The notes under the pieces were generated by a model. It saw only the letters and a program-made list of their open reading frames with translations, was not told the DNA's origin and made no database searches. The position numbers and the translations under genes are program-made. Positions 8,159 through 16,388 of a DNA stretch of 64,000 bases are shown here, in pieces. Positions within the stretch are counted from its first letter, which is position 1; each line of letters begins with the position of its first letter. The stretch spans positions 1,984,001 through 2,048,000 of the forward strand of contig OY969122.1 in assembly GCA_963698085.1 (NCBI GenBank), written 5' to 3'. This DNA comes from VRUE01 sp963698085 (lineage in GTDB: Bacteria; Actinomycetota; Thermoleophilia; Solirubrobacterales; 70-9).

Positions 8159-8734
8159 ATGCCCGACCCCGAGCTCGCCTACGTCTTCGGTTACGCCTCC
8201 TTGGTTGCGCTCGAGGACGCCGGAGCCTTGCCTGGCAGGTTGCGCGGCTACCGCCGCCGCTGGGGCGCGGCGATGAACAACTGGGAGGGAGGCGAGGGCG
8301 CGAAGCACTGGCTCGACCGCGCGAGCGGCGAGCGGCCACGGATCCGCGTCGCCTACCTCGATCTGCGCGAGGAGGAGGGATCGGCCGTGAACGGTCTGGC
8401 GCTGCCGGTCGACGCGGACCGCCTGGCGGAGCTGGATGCAAGGGAGATCAACTACGCCCGGATCGACGTCTCCACCGCCTTCCAGCCGTCCGGCTGGCCA
8501 CCACCATCTGACGAGGTGCCGCGCGTCTTCACCTACGTGGGGCTCGACGCGGCCCGCGAGCGCTGCCGCCGGGGAGCGGCCGAGGACAACATCTTCGTCA
8601 GCAGCGACTACGCCGCCGGCGTACGACGTGCATTCGAGCAACTCGCGCCCGGAGCCCTCGCCGAGTTCGACCGTACCACCGATCCGCTGCCGTTCCCGCA
8701 GTGGGATCTGCGCGTCGTCCTCCCCGCCGAGTGA
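8159..8734 (+). CDS. Gamma-glutamylcyclotransferase-like (GGCT/AIG2 fold) protein
   Basis: A 191-residue protein beginning MPDPELAYVFGYASLV, matching the substrate-binding YxFxYGSN-like start of the GGCT fold but with YAS in place of YGS. Later blocks (LPGRLRGYRRRWGAAM; VNGLALPVDADRLAELDARE) also fit this fold, and the last Glu is a plausible catalytic residue. Members release 5-oxoproline from gamma-glutamyl amines or peptides, but many bacterial relatives have no known substrate. The start follows the thioesterase by 13 bases. It ends the operon; an inverted repeat follows. Confidence 0.65.
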   Translation: MPDPELAYVFGYASLVALEDAGALPGRLRGYRRRWGAAMNNWEGGEGAKHWLDRASGERPRIRVAYLDLREEEGSAVNGLALPVDADRLAELDAREINYARIDVSTAFQPSGWPPPSDEVPRVFTYVGLDAARERCRRGAAEDNIFVSSDYAAGVRRAFEQLAPGALAEFDRTTDPLPFPQWDLRVVLPAE

Positions 8735-8754
8735 CCGATGCGAGCGAAGGGGGT

Positions 8755-8799
8755 CGATTGAGTTTTTGTCCCCCCTATACGGGGAAAAAGCATCAATCG
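8755..8799. repeat. Family 2 inverted repeat, copy A
   Basis: An imperfect inverted repeat with ends CGATTGA and TCAATCG and an inner CCCC-TATA-GGGG hairpin flanked by T/A runs. Read on the minus strand it matches the element at 35160-35202: CGATTGATG, a TTTTCCCC block, GGGGACAA, then TCAAT. The TGA stop of the P-type ATPase lies inside its right end. It is positioned to terminate both convergent genes. Confidence 0.65.
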
Positions 8800-11282
8800 C
8801 CGCTGGCAACGGGTTCGTAGCCTGGGGATTCGAGCCGTTCGATCTGTGGCAGGCGCCAGAGCAGGCTGGCGATCGTCAGCCCGATTGCAGAGCAGGCCAG
8901 CGCCAGGAACCACTCGCTCGCGGTCAGCAGCGTCATCTCGAAGAAGTCGCGCACCGGGGCGGCCGCGAGGATCAGGGCGAAGAGTGCGCCGAGCCCCGCG
9001 ACCATCGCCAGCATGTAGCTCTGGATCGCGATGTGCTCGCGGCCCGGCCCGCGCTCCAGCAGCAGCACAAAGGCGAGGCCAAGCACGATCAGCGTCGTCG
9101 TCGCCGCGGTGCGGCCGGCCTCCAGCGAGCCGCCGAACACCGTGTCGACGAGGAAGAAGCAGAGGATCGAGCCGAGCGCCGTCGCCAGCCCGGCCGGCAC
9201 GGCGAAGGCGGCAAGCGCGCGCAGCAGGCGGCCGCGGTAGAGCGGCCCGTCGGAGGGGGCCAGGGCGAGGACGAAGGAGGGGATGCCGATCGTCAGGAAG
9301 ACGGCGAGGGTGAGGTGGCGGGGGAGGAAGGGGAAGGCGAAGCCGGGCACCGCGACGAGCAGGATCAACGCCGCCGCGTAGACCGACTTGGTCAGGTAGA
9401 GCCGGCCAAGGCGGTGGACGTTGCGGGCGATCCGCCGTCCCTCGGCGACCGCTTCCGGCAGCCGCGCGAACTCGTCCTCGAGCAGGACGATGTCGGCGAC
9501 CCCCTTCGTCACCTGCGCGCCCGAGCCCATCGCCACGGCGAGGCGCGCCTGCTTCAGCGCCGGCACGTCGTTGACCCCGTCGCCGATCATCGCCGTGTAG
9601 CGGCCGGAGGCGCGCAGCGCCTCGACCAGCGCCTTCTTCTGCTCCGGCGCGATCCGGCAAAAGATCGTGTTGCGCTGCGCCGCCGCGGCCAGGCCCTCCG
9701 GGTCCTCGGGCAGTTCTGAACCCTCGATCACGCCGGCGTCGGCGGGCACGCCGACCGCGTAGGCGACGGCGGTCACCGTCGCCCGCGCATCGCCCGAGAT
9801 CAGCTTCAGGTCGATCTCCTCCTCGCGGATGAAGGCGATCGTCTCGGCGGCGTCGGCGCGCAGCGTCTCCTCCAGCACGACGAGAGCCACTGCCGTCAGG
9901 CGCGGCGGCGGGGTGTGGGCGGGATCGTCTGGCAGCGACTCGCTCGACTGAGCGAAGGCGACCACGCGCCGCCCTGCCGCGGTCTCCTCTTCCAATTTGC
10001 GGGTCAGCCCCGGCGGCAGCTCCAGCGCGCCGGCCTTGGTGAGGATGTCTGGGGCTCCCATTACGTATGAGGTCAAATGAGGGGCCTTCGCGGAGGGAAC
10101 GTCACGATCTGATTCCCGTGACCGGAGCGGAGGCCCCTCCAGTGTGATCCCGCTCCACTTCCACTTCGAGGAGAAGGGGACTTCGCCGCCGACCCGACCC
10201 GGCGTCGCCGGAAAGGCCTCGGCGACGGTCTCCAGCGTGCGGTTGCGGTCGCCGGCGCTCGCCGCGAAACGGCCCAGCGCCGCCTGCGCCTCGTCGGGGT
10301 CGGTCCCCTCGGCCACCTGGATCCCGAGCAGGCGTAGCTGGCCGTCGGTAAGGGTGCCGGTCTTGTCGACGCAGATCGTGTCGACCGCGGCGAGGCTCTC
10401 GGTGGCGCTCATCTGCTGCACCAGCGTGTCCTTGCGCGCCAGGCGCACCGCGGCGACGGCGAAGGTCACGCTCATCAGCAGCACTAGGCCCTCGGGGATC
10501 AGCGTCACCAGACCGGCGGTTGCCGTCTGTGCGGCCTCGACCAGGTCGGTGCCACGTAGCTGGAAGGTGATCAGCAGCAGCACCGCCAGCGGCAGCATGG
10601 CCCAGGTGCAGGCGACGATCACCCGGTTGACCTCCCCCTGCAGCGGCGAGGGCGGGTGGCGGAAGGCCTTCGCCTCGCCCGCCAGCTTGCCGGCGTAGCT
10701 CTCCTCTCGCACCGCGTCGACCAGGTAGCGGCCCGAGCCGGAGATGCAGAAGGAGCCCGAGAGCACCCGATCGCCGGCCTCCTTGCGGATGCCGTCGGCC
10801 TCACCGGTCAACAGCGACTCGTCGAGGGTCATGCCGCGGCTGGCGATGACCTCGCCGTCGGCGACGAGCTGATCCCCCGGCTCGATCGCGATCACGTCGC
10901 CCGGCACGATCTCCTCCGCCAGCAGGCTGACCGGCTCGCCGTCGCGGATCGCCTTGGCGTGGGGTGCGACCAGCACCGCCAGCTCGTCCAGCGTCTTCTT
11001 CGCGTTCAGCTCCTGGCGGATGCCGATGTAGGAGTTGACGATCGCGATCAGCCCGAAGACCGCGTCGGCGAACAGCCCCAGCGAGAGGATGAGGACGAAG
11101 AAGCCGCCGATGATCGCGTTGAAGAGCGTGAAGACGTTGCCGGCGACGATGCTGGAGACCGAGCGCGAGGAAGTGTCCGGCGGTGAGCCGAGCTTGCGCA
11201 GTCGCTTGCTCGCCTCGGCGCTGCTGAGACCGCGCTCGGCGGCTTCCGGGGTGTCAGTGGCGGGGGCGGCCTTAGAAGCCAT
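8793..11282 (-). CDS. Cation-translocating P-type ATPase
   Basis: An 829-residue HAD-type ion pump starting at ATG 11282 (MASKAAPATDT). Visible blocks are an N-terminal cytoplasmic helix, two membrane segments near residues 50-95, the actuator motif LTGEADGI, the M4 helix with IPEGL, the phosphorylation site DKTGTLTD, and the hinge GDGVNDVPALKQA, followed by six more hydrophobic segments. This is the P2/P3-like arrangement of pumps for Ca, Mg or similar hard cations; no CPC metal motif is present, so it is not a heavy-metal pump. The ion is unknown. It is divergent from an LLM oxidoreductase gene with only 27 bases between starts, so both promoters must overlap one another or the genes. Confidence 0.9.
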   Translation of the reverse strand: MASKAAPATDTPEAAERGLSSAEASKRLRKLGSPPDTSSRSVSSIVAGNVFTLFNAIIGGFFVLILSLGLFADAVFGLIAIVNSYIGIRQELNAKKTLDELAVLVAPHAKAIRDGEPVSLLAEEIVPGDVIAIEPGDQLVADGEVIASRGMTLDESLLTGEADGIRKEAGDRVLSGSFCISGSGRYLVDAVREESYAGKLAGEAKAFRHPPSPLQGEVNRVIVACTWAMLPLAVLLLITFQLRGTDLVEAAQTATAGLVTLIPEGLVLLMSVTFAVAAVRLARKDTLVQQMSATESLAAVDTICVDKTGTLTDGQLRLLGIQVAEGTDPDEAQAALGRFAASAGDRNRTLETVAEAFPATPGRVGGEVPFSSKWKWSGITLEGPPLRSRESDRDVPSAKAPHLTSYVMGAPDILTKAGALELPPGLTRKLEEETAAGRRVVAFAQSSESLPDDPAHTPPPRLTAVALVVLEETLRADAAETIAFIREEEIDLKLISGDARATVTAVAYAVGVPADAGVIEGSELPEDPEGLAAAAQRNTIFCRIAPEQKKALVEALRASGRYTAMIGDGVNDVPALKQARLAVAMGSGAQVTKGVADIVLLEDEFARLPEAVAEGRRIARNVHRLGRLYLTKSVYAAALILLVAVPGFAFPFLPRHLTLAVFLTIGIPSFVLALAPSDGPLYRGRLLRALAAFAVPAGLATALGSILCFFLVDTVFGGSLEAGRTAATTTLIVLGLAFVLLLERGPGREHIAIQSYMLAMVAGLGALFALILAAAPVRDFFEMTLLTASEWFLALACSAIGLTIASLLWRLPQIERLESPGYEPVASGD

Positions 11283-11309
11283 GGGGACATTCAATAGGGT
11301 TCCCGGCGG

Positions 11310-12368
11310 ATGGCTCTCAAACTCGGACTCAATCTCGGCTACTGGGGCATCGGTCCCGCCGGTGAGGACGCGGTCGAGGTCGTGCAGGCGGCCGAGGCCG
11401 CCGGCTATGAGTCGGTCTGGGCGGCCGAGTCCTACGGCTCCGATGTGGTCAGCGTGCTCGCCTGGCTGGCGCCCCAGACCAAGACCATCAATCTGGGTGC
11501 CGCGATCCTGCAGGTTCCGGCGCGGCCCCCCGCGGCAGCGGCGATGGCGGGGGCGACGATCGACAAGCTCTCCGGCGGGCGCTTCCTCTTCGGCTTCGGT
11601 CCCTCGGGGCCGCAGGTCTCCGAAGGCTGGTACGGCGTTCCTTACGCCAAGCCCTGGGGCCGCACCCGCGAGTACATCGAAGTGGTGCGCGAGATCGTCG
11701 CCCGCGAGGGCAAGATCGACCACCAGGGCGAGCACTACCAACTGCCGCTGCCCGGTGGCGAGGGCAAGCCGCTGAAGCTCAACTTCCACCCTGAGCGGAG
11801 CCAGATCCCTGTCTTCGTTGGAGCGATCGGGCGCAAATCGGTTGAGATGGCGGCTGAGATCTGCGACGGCTGGATACCGATCTTCTTCAGTGTCGACGCC
11901 TTCGAGCAGACCTGGGGCGAGCACCTGGAAGCCGGCTTCGCCAAGGGCGGGCGGCAGCGCTCCGACCTGGAGGTCTCGCCCTCGCTGCAGGTTGCGATCG
12001 ACGGCGACCTCGAGGCGGCCAAGAACGTGGTCAAGGCCGGCCTCGTCCTCTACTTCGGCGGCATGGGCAGTCGCAAGACGAACTTCTACGTCGACCTCGC
12101 CCACCGCTTCGGCTTCGGCGAGGTCGCCGACGAGGTTCAGCGCCGCTACCAGGAGGGCGACAAAGGCGGAGCCTTCGAGGCGATGCCCGACGAGATCGTC
12201 GAGGCCACCTCGCTGGTCGGCAGTGAGGCCGAGGTGGCGGAGCGGGTCGAGCGCTTCCGTGGCGCCGGCATCGACCGCCTGATCGTCTCGCCGGTGCACG
12301 TCGAGCGCGAGCAGCAGCTGCACACCCTCGAGCGCCTTGCGTCCCTCGCGGGACGTGCCGGTGCGTAG
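11310..12368 (+). CDS. F420-dependent LLM-class oxidoreductase
   Basis: A 352-residue luciferase-like TIM-barrel protein (LGLNLGYWG start; GYESVWAAESYGSD; LSGGRFLFGFGPSGPQV; VFVGAIGRKSVEMAAE). Actinobacterial members of this length typically use coenzyme F420 for hydride transfer; the substrate is unknown. The last five residues and stop (GRAGA, TAG) are encoded inside a 50-bp palindromic repeat, as they also are in the unrelated gene ending at 16355. This suggests the repeat landed at or replaced the original 3' end. The gene stands alone, divergent from the ATPase. Confidence 0.85.
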   Translation: MALKLGLNLGYWGIGPAGEDAVEVVQAAEAAGYESVWAAESYGSDVVSVLAWLAPQTKTINLGAAILQVPARPPAAAAMAGATIDKLSGGRFLFGFGPSGPQVSEGWYGVPYAKPWGRTREYIEVVREIVAREGKIDHQGEHYQLPLPGGEGKPLKLNFHPERSQIPVFVGAIGRKSVEMAAEICDGWIPIFFSVDAFEQTWGEHLEAGFAKGGRQRSDLEVSPSLQVAIDGDLEAAKNVVKAGLVLYFGGMGSRKTNFYVDLAHRFGFGEVADEVQRRYQEGDKGGAFEAMPDEIVEATSLVGSEAEVAERVERFRGAGIDRLIVSPVHVEREQQLHTLERLASLAGRAGA

Positions 12369-12401
12369 AGGTCCATATGGACCTTGTTCCACCGGCACGT
12401 C
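12352..12401. repeat. Family 1 50-bp palindrome, copy 1
   Basis: Arms GACGTGCCGGTG/CACCGGCACGTC and core GTCCATATGGAC with 7-base spacers CGTAGAG (left) and CTTGTTC (right). The spacers are not complementary, so the palindrome is imperfect in the middle. The LLM gene stop TAG (12366-12368) lies inside the left half. The next gene, pntAA, starts 54 bases after the element. Confidence 0.9.
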
Positions 12402-12455
12402 TGGCGTCGAGGCGCCGGCCTAGCCGCTTGTCATAGGCTCCCCCGCCGCGACGTT

Positions 12456-13574
12456 ATGAAGATCGGAGTGCCGAAAGAGACCGCCGAGGGGGAGCGCCGC
12501 GTCGCGCTCGTCCCTGACGTCGTCAAATCGCTGAAGAAGAACGAGCGGGTCGACGTTGTTGTCGAGCGCGGTGCCGGCGACGCCGCCGGCCATCCTGACT
12601 CCCAGTACGAGGAGGCGGGCGCCGAGGTCGTCGACCCCGACGTTGCCTGGGGCACCGACGTCGTTCTTCGCGTTGCCGCCCCCTCCAACGAGCAGATCGG
12701 CCGTCTCAACTCCAACCAGCTCCTGATCGGCCACCTCTCGCCCTGGACTGCGACCGAGACCAACAAGGCGCTTGCCGCCGCCGGCGTGACCAGCTTCGCG
12801 ATGGAGGCGATTCCGCGCACGACGCGCGCCCAGGCGATGGACGCGCTCTCCTCGCAGGCAGCCGCCGGCGGCTATGCGGCGATGCTGATCGCCGCCCGCG
12901 AGTCGGGTCGCTTCTTCGGCATGATGACCACGGCTGCCGGCACGGTGCCACCGGCCAAGGTGCTGGTGCTGGGCGCTGGGGTTGCCGGCCTGCAGGCTGT
13001 CGCCACGGCGAAGCGGTTGGGCGCGATCGTCACCGGCTTCGACATCCGCCGTGCTGCCTGGGAGCAGATCGCTTCGCTCGGCGGTCGCCCGCTCGAACTC
13101 GATTTCATCCCCGACGCCGAAGGCGAGGGCGGCTACGCTCGACCGCTCACCGACGAGGAGAACGCCAAGGTGGTCGAGGCGATCGGAGAGAACGCCGCCA
13201 AGCAGGACGTGATCGTCACCACCGCCGCGATTCCCGGCCGCCCGGCGCCGCTGCTGATCACCGCCGACGCCGTGCGCACCATGCAGCCCGGCTCGGTGAT
13301 TGTCGACCTCGCCGCCGAGAGTGGCGGTAACTGCGAGCTGACGCAGGCCGGGCAGACGGTCGAGGAGGGCGGCGTCAAGGTCGTCGGCCCGCGCAATCTT
13401 GCCAGCGAGATGCCGGTTCCCGCCTCGCAGCTCTACGCCAAGAATCTGGAGAACCTGCTCGGCCTGCTGATCACCGAGGAGGGCACGCTGAACGTCGACT
13501 TCGAGGACGACATCATCGCCGCCGCCTGCATCACCCACGGCGGCGAGATCCGCAACGAGAGGGCCGCGAAATGA
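12456..13574 (+). CDS. pntAA: NAD(P) transhydrogenase alpha subunit, domain I part
   Basis: A 372-residue protein starting MKIGVPKETAEGERRVALVP, the AlaDH/PNT N-terminal signature. The NAD-binding Rossmann segment is VLVLGAGVAGLQAVATAKRLGA (about residues 168-189), with a cap region around GGYARPLTDEE and the GRPAPLLI loop. It is the soluble NAD(H)-binding domain I of the proton-translocating transhydrogenase, here a separate polypeptide as in Rhodospirillum-type split enzymes. The start ATG 12456 matches the conserved N-terminus. Its stop overlaps pntAB by four bases, forming the operon pntAA-AB-B. Confidence 0.95.
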   Translation: MKIGVPKETAEGERRVALVPDVVKSLKKNERVDVVVERGAGDAAGHPDSQYEEAGAEVVDPDVAWGTDVVLRVAAPSNEQIGRLNSNQLLIGHLSPWTATETNKALAAAGVTSFAMEAIPRTTRAQAMDALSSQAAAGGYAAMLIAARESGRFFGMMTTAAGTVPPAKVLVLGAGVAGLQAVATAKRLGAIVTGFDIRRAAWEQIASLGGRPLELDFIPDAEGEGGYARPLTDEENAKVVEAIGENAAKQDVIVTTAAIPGRPAPLLITADAVRTMQPGSVIVDLAAESGGNCELTQAGQTVEEGGVKVVGPRNLASEMPVPASQLYAKNLENLLGLLITEEGTLNVDFEDDIIAAACITHGGEIRNERAAK

Positions 13575-13885
13575 GCTTGATGACCGAGATCACGATCTTT
13601 GTTCTCGCCGCCTTCGTCGGCTTTGAGGTGATCTCGAAGGTGCCGACGACGCTGCACACGCCGCTGATGTCGCAGACCAACGCGATCCACGGCATCGTCA
13701 TGCTGGGCGGCCTGATCGTTGTCGGCTTCGCCGATGACGGGCTCGAGTACGTGATTGGCACGATCGCGATCGCCTTCGGCGCGATCAACATCGTCGGCGG
13801 CTTCATGGTCACCGACCGAATGCTCGGCATGTTCTCGAAAAAGCCGAAGCCGAAGGGCGAGGCTGACGCGAAGGGCGGCACCTGA
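13571..13885 (+). CDS. pntAB: NAD(P) transhydrogenase alpha subunit, membrane part
   Basis: A 104-residue membrane protein with three to four hydrophobic helices (ITIFVLAAFVGFEVI; HGIVMLGGLIVVGFA; IGTIAIAFGAINIVGGFMV) including the conserved SKVPTTLHTPLMSQTNAIHG block. It forms part of the proton channel (domain II) with PntB. ATG overlaps the pntAA stop (ATGA), and its own stop overlaps the pntB start (TGATG), so the three subunits are translationally coupled. Confidence 0.95.
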   Translation: MSLMTEITIFVLAAFVGFEVISKVPTTLHTPLMSQTNAIHGIVMLGGLIVVGFADDGLEYVIGTIAIAFGAINIVGGFMVTDRMLGMFSKKPKPKGEADAKGGT

Positions 13886-15303
13886 TGGTCAGTGCCGTGT
13901 TCGAGCCCGGCGGCGACGCTGCCACGGCTCTCTACATCGTCGCTTTCTCGCTCTTCATCATCGGCGTCCGCCGCGGCACCCACCCGACCACCGCGAAGCA
14001 GGGCAACTTGATCACCGCTGGTGGCATGGCGATTGCCGTCGTCACCACCCTCTTGCTGGACGGAGTCGGCAACTGGGGTCTGATCGCGCTCGGGCTCGGG
14101 GTCGGCACCGCCGTCGGCGTTATCGCTTCGATCCGCGTGCAGATGACCGAGATGCCGCAGATGGTCGCCCTCTATAACGGCGTCGGCGGCGGCGCGGTGG
14201 CTCTGATCGCCTGGTCGGAGATCCGCCACGGGATCTCTCTCGGCCACGAGATCCCGCTCGACGAGCTGATCCCGGTCCTCTTTGCCGCTGTCGTCGGCTC
14301 GGTCTCCTTCTGGGGCTCGAACATCGCCTTCGCCAAGCTTCAGGACCTGATCCCGACCAAGCCACTCGCCGTGCCCGGCCAGCAGGTGATCAACGCCGCC
14401 CTGCTGATCGGGATCGTCGCCGCCTGCATCAACATCGCGATCAACAACGACGATCCGAACCAGGCGATCTTCATCGCGGTCCTGCTCGCCGCCGGCCTGC
14501 TCGGCAACCTCGTCGTGCTGCCGATCGGCGGCGCCGACATGCCGGTCGTGATCTCGCTGCTCAACGCCTTCACCGGCCTCTCCGCTGCCGCGGCCGGCTT
14601 CGCTCTCGACAACGTGGCGCTGATCGTCGCCGGCACCCTGGTCGGCTCCTCGGGAACGATCCTCACCATGGAGATGGCGACCGCGATGAACCGCTCGGTC
14701 GGCAACGTCCTCTTCGCCGGCTTCGGCGGCGCCCCCACGGGCGGCGGCGGTGGCGGCGACGGCGAGGAACGGCCGCACACGTCTATTGGCCCCCAGGACG
14801 CGGCGATCAAGCTCGCCTACGCCGACACGGTCACGATCGTCCCCGGCTACGGCCTCGCCGTCGCCCAGGCCCAGCATGCGATCAAGGAGGTCGCCGACGC
14901 GCTGGAGTCGCGCGGAGTGACCGTCAACTACGCGATCCACCCGGTCGCCGGCCGCATGCCCGGCCACATGAACGTCCTCCTCGCCGAGGCCGACGTGCCC
15001 TACGAGCAGTTGCGCGAGATGGAGGAGATCAACCCGGAGATGCCGCGCACCGATGTGGCCGTGATCGTCGGCGCCAACGACGTCACCAACCCGGCAGCGA
15101 AAAACGATCCCGACAGCCCGATCGCCGGCATGCCGATCATCGAAGTCTCCGAGGCCCAGCAGGTGATCGTGATCAAGCGCTCGCTCAGCCCCGGCTTCGC
15201 CGGCATCGACAACGACCTCTTCTACGAACCGAACACCTCGATGCTCTTCGCCGACGCCAAACAGGCCGCCAGCGACATAGCCGGCGAGATCGGCAATCTC
15301 TAG
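13885..15303 (+). CDS. pntB: NAD(P) transhydrogenase beta subunit
   Basis: A 472-residue protein with an N-terminal block of about nine membrane helices (domain II) and a C-terminal NADP(H)-binding domain III. Domain III shows VTIVPGYGLAVAQAQHA, the HPVAGRMPGHMNVLLAEA loop, VIVGANDVTNPAA and KRSLSPGFAGIDN. A Gly-rich linker lies near residue 285. The complex uses the proton motive force to drive hydride transfer from NADH to NADP, supplying NADPH for biosynthesis and oxidative-stress defence. It is the last gene of the operon; a palindromic repeat begins 73 bases after its stop. Confidence 0.95.
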   Translation: MVSAVFEPGGDAATALYIVAFSLFIIGVRRGTHPTTAKQGNLITAGGMAIAVVTTLLLDGVGNWGLIALGLGVGTAVGVIASIRVQMTEMPQMVALYNGVGGGAVALIAWSEIRHGISLGHEIPLDELIPVLFAAVVGSVSFWGSNIAFAKLQDLIPTKPLAVPGQQVINAALLIGIVAACINIAINNDDPNQAIFIAVLLAAGLLGNLVVLPIGGADMPVVISLLNAFTGLSAAAAGFALDNVALIVAGTLVGSSGTILTMEMATAMNRSVGNVLFAGFGGAPTGGGGGGDGEERPHTSIGPQDAAIKLAYADTVTIVPGYGLAVAQAQHAIKEVADALESRGVTVNYAIHPVAGRMPGHMNVLLAEADVPYEQLREMEEINPEMPRTDVAVIVGANDVTNPAAKNDPDSPIAGMPIIEVSEAQQVIVIKRSLSPGFAGIDNDLFYEPNTSMLFADAKQAASDIAGEIGNL

Positions 15304-15376
15304 GCGTCTCAGCGCTCCAAGCGCTGTCATCTCTCGCAAACTCCCCGTAATCCGCCTCGCTCGGGGGGCGAGTTTT

Positions 15377-15426
15377 GACGTGCCGGTGCTTAGAGGTCCA
15401 TATGGACACCGCAGCACCGGCACGTA
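15377..15426. repeat. Family 1 50-bp palindrome, copy 2 (hybrid spacers)
   Basis: Constant arms and core with left spacer CTTAGAG (one base from the CGTAGAG of copies 1, 3 and 4) and right spacer ACCGCAG (identical to copy 5). The last arm base is A instead of C. It contains GAGG followed five bases later by the ATG used as the start of the DUF559 gene, so it apparently supplies that gene's ribosome-binding site and first codons. Confidence 0.9.
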
Positions 15427-16355
15427 AAGGGACGGGGCATCGAAAGGCGATTGCGAAGCGCGAACGGGCCTTTTCGAGGTTGGCGAGTCGTCAGCACGGG
15501 GTGATTTCCCGTCGACAGCTAGTCGATGGAGGGCTGGGTGTACGCACGATCAGCCGTCGCATTGAAGCGGGCCATCTACATGAGATTCATCGTGGCGTCT
15601 ACCTGTTCGGCGACGGGCGAGTCAATCGCAGGGCGGAATGGATCGCGGCCGTACTTGCCTGCGGGGAGGGGGCTTTGCTCAGTCATCGAAGCGCCGGTGC
15701 CCTTTGGGGAATCGTTCGACCTAGAAGGGGGTCCATCGACGTGACCTCGGCAACAGGGAGACAGCGGCCGGGCATTGCGGTTCATGAGGGAGCGATTTGC
15801 GATGAGGATCGGGCCAAGGCCGACCGCATTCCTGTCACCACCCTCGCTCGCACGCTCTTCGACCTCGCGGAAGTCGAGGACGAGAGCGGTCTTTGGCGGG
15901 CGGCCGAGGAGGCTGACCGCCTACGCCTACTCAGGGTTCCAGAGCTCGAGGCGGTGTACGCGCGATGCCCGGGGCGGCGAGCACTTCGTCCTATGCGTCG
16001 ACTGATCGACGCAATGAGCATGCCAGAGGACACTCAATCGCCACTGGAGGATCGAGTTCTCGATCTGTGTAGTGAGTACGACTTGCCCATGCCGGTAACC
16101 GGCGCCACAGTGCTCGGGCACGAGGTAGATGCTTTCTGGCCAGCCCGAAAGCTGACCGTCGAGGCAGACAGTTGGAAGTTTCATGGGCATCGCGGGGCAT
16201 TTGAGCGCGATCGCGAACGCGACGCCGCCATGCAGGCCGCGGGCTATCGAGTCATCCGCCTGACCCATCGTCGGCTTGAACGAGAGCCAGCCACGGTTGC
16301 CGCCCAGCTCCGGCGCCTCCTGCAACTGCCGGATGAGGGACGTGCCGGTGCGTAG
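15402..16355 (+). CDS. AbiEi-type winged-helix plus DUF559 endonuclease-like protein
   Basis: ATG 15402 gives 317 residues. The N-terminal 90 residues are the AbiEi-like winged helix (HGVISRRQLVDGGLGVRTIS; LHEIHRGVYLFG; LLSHRSAGALWGI). The C-terminal 100 residues are a DUF559/Vsr-like PD-(D/E)xK domain with likely catalytic acids in SPLEDRV, HEVDAFW and TVEADSW, then RDAAMQAAGYRVIRLT. The start ATG sits in the centre of one 50-bp palindrome, with SD-like GAGG five bases before it, and the last residues GRAGA plus TAG are inside a second copy. The alternative TTG start at 15375 also lies at the palindrome edge. GC in sampled lines (60-63%) is lower than in pntB (about 70%), suggesting transfer. 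Possible roles are a nuclease or an antitoxin-like regulator; no partner toxin is adjacent. Confidence 0.8.
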   Translation: MDTAAPARKGTGHRKAIAKRERAFSRLASRQHGVISRRQLVDGGLGVRTISRRIEAGHLHEIHRGVYLFGDGRVNRRAEWIAAVLACGEGALLSHRSAGALWGIVRPRRGSIDVTSATGRQRPGIAVHEGAICDEDRAKADRIPVTTLARTLFDLAEVEDESGLWRAAEEADRLRLLRVPELEAVYARCPGRRALRPMRRLIDAMSMPEDTQSPLEDRVLDLCSEYDLPMPVTGATVLGHEVDAFWPARKLTVEADSWKFHGHRGAFERDRERDAAMQAAGYRVIRLTHRRLEREPATVAAQLRRLLQLPDEGRAGA

Positions 16356-16388
16356 AGGTCCATATGGACCTCTACGCACCGGCACGTC
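16339..16388. repeat. Family 1 50-bp palindrome, copy 3 (perfect)
   Basis: A perfect palindrome with complementary spacers CGTAGAG and CTCTACG, identical to copy 4. It contains the stop codon of the DUF559 gene (TAG 16353-16355) and the probable GTG start of the next gene (16348). Confidence 0.95.

Noticed and set aside
8793..12398. A 1,201-codon start for the P-type ATPase
   Set aside because: The extra N-terminus reads backwards through the LLM oxidoreductase; the family start is ATG 11282.
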